From Exiguobacterium algae (GTDB taxonomy: Bacteria; Bacillota; Bacilli; Exiguobacteriales; Exiguobacteriaceae): a DNA stretch of 64,000 nt. The translations under genes were made by a program, and so were the position numbers. Shown one piece after another: positions 63,922 to 64,000 of this stretch (the first letter of the stretch is position 1; each line of letters starts with the position of its first letter). The DNA lies in NCBI RefSeq assembly GCF_018617875.1, contig NZ_JACSKZ010000002.1, forward strand, positions 615,614 through 679,613, given 5' to 3'. The notes below the pieces were generated by a model. It ran no database searches. It was not told the DNA's origin and worked only from the letters and a program-made list of their open reading frames with translations.

Positions 63922-64000
63922 CAAAGCCTCGACCGATTAGTATCATTCAGCTCCACGTGTCGCCACGCTTCCACCCATGACCTATCTACCTCATCGTCTC
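63922..64000 (-). rRNA. rrl: 23S ribosomal RNA, 3' end (cut by window edge)
   Basis: The last about 80 bases of 23S rRNA, recognised by AGCTGAATGATACTAATCGG and TCGAGG near the 3' end. The rest lies beyond the window. Confidence 0.92.

Overview
The window reads as a chromosomal segment of a low-to-medium GC Bacillota, most likely Exiguobacterium or a close Bacillales relative. This rests on long stretches of gene order shared with Bacillus subtilis: ecsA-ecsB-hit-yhaH-scoC-yhaI-prsA-yhaM, hemE-hemH-hemY with lplJ and lcfB, yheA-yheB, yxkF-msmX and glgC-glgD-glgA-glgP. It also rests on Gram-positive ribosome binding sites (GGAGG), frequent TTG/GTG starts, and LexA, CcpA, TnrA, Fur, PerR and CsoR sites of the Bacillus type. 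All family assignments come from reading the proteins; no database search was possible. I see no insertion sequence, prophage or CRISPR array.

Layout. 1-2.7 kb: a heterodimeric ABC exporter (first subunit cut by the window edge) with its MarR regulator. 2.8-9.8 kb: addBA recombination nuclease/helicase. 10-11.2 kb: truncated hemoglobin and two small proteins of unknown role. 11.4-15 kb: an RND exporter and a short ComK. 15.1-17.4 kb: a CssRS-type two-component system and a 30-residue membrane peptide behind a Fur-like box. 17.5-20.2 kb: csoR-copA-copZ copper export. 20.2-28.8 kb: acyl-CoA ligase, an EIIA-like protein without its phosphorylatable His, a small-molecule kinase, lipoate ligase, a HAD phosphatase and the terminal heme genes. 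28.9-30.7 kb: divergent tnrA/amtB. 30.7-38.6 kb: the ecs/hit/scoC/prsA/yhaM block for secretion, protease control and RNA decay. 38.7-41 kb: CorA-like channel and dinB. 41-46 kb: a lipoprotein, an SLC13 permease, yheAB and yxkF. 46-48.6 kb: msmX and a two-gene amino-acid ABC importer. 48.7-57.6 kb: pgcA, a rhodanese and the glg operon. 57.7-62.4 kb: a class A PBP, a membrane protein, another 30-residue peptide, then queG-ogt-trmL. 62.4-64 kb: the 3' part of an rRNA operon (23S end, 5S) followed by 14 tRNA genes, all on the minus strand.

How it works together. Carbon control is a recurring theme: cre-like sites precede the glg operon, the SLC13 permease, msmX and the EIIA-like gene. Envelope and secretion quality control is another (CssRS, EcsAB, PrsA, ScoC, PBP). 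Metal and heme handling includes CsoR/CopA/CopZ, heme synthesis behind a PerR-like box, and the Fur-box peptide. The tRNA cluster contains all four queuosine substrate tRNAs and tRNA-Leu(CAA). It is followed directly by queG and, two genes on, trmL, which modify the wobble bases of exactly those tRNAs.

I found no clear new multi-gene defence or biosynthetic system. The best leads are the Fur-box peptide (17262-17402), the ComK without the MecA-recognition tail, the His-less EIIA, the PrsA without a lipobox, and the tRNA/queG/trmL arrangement.
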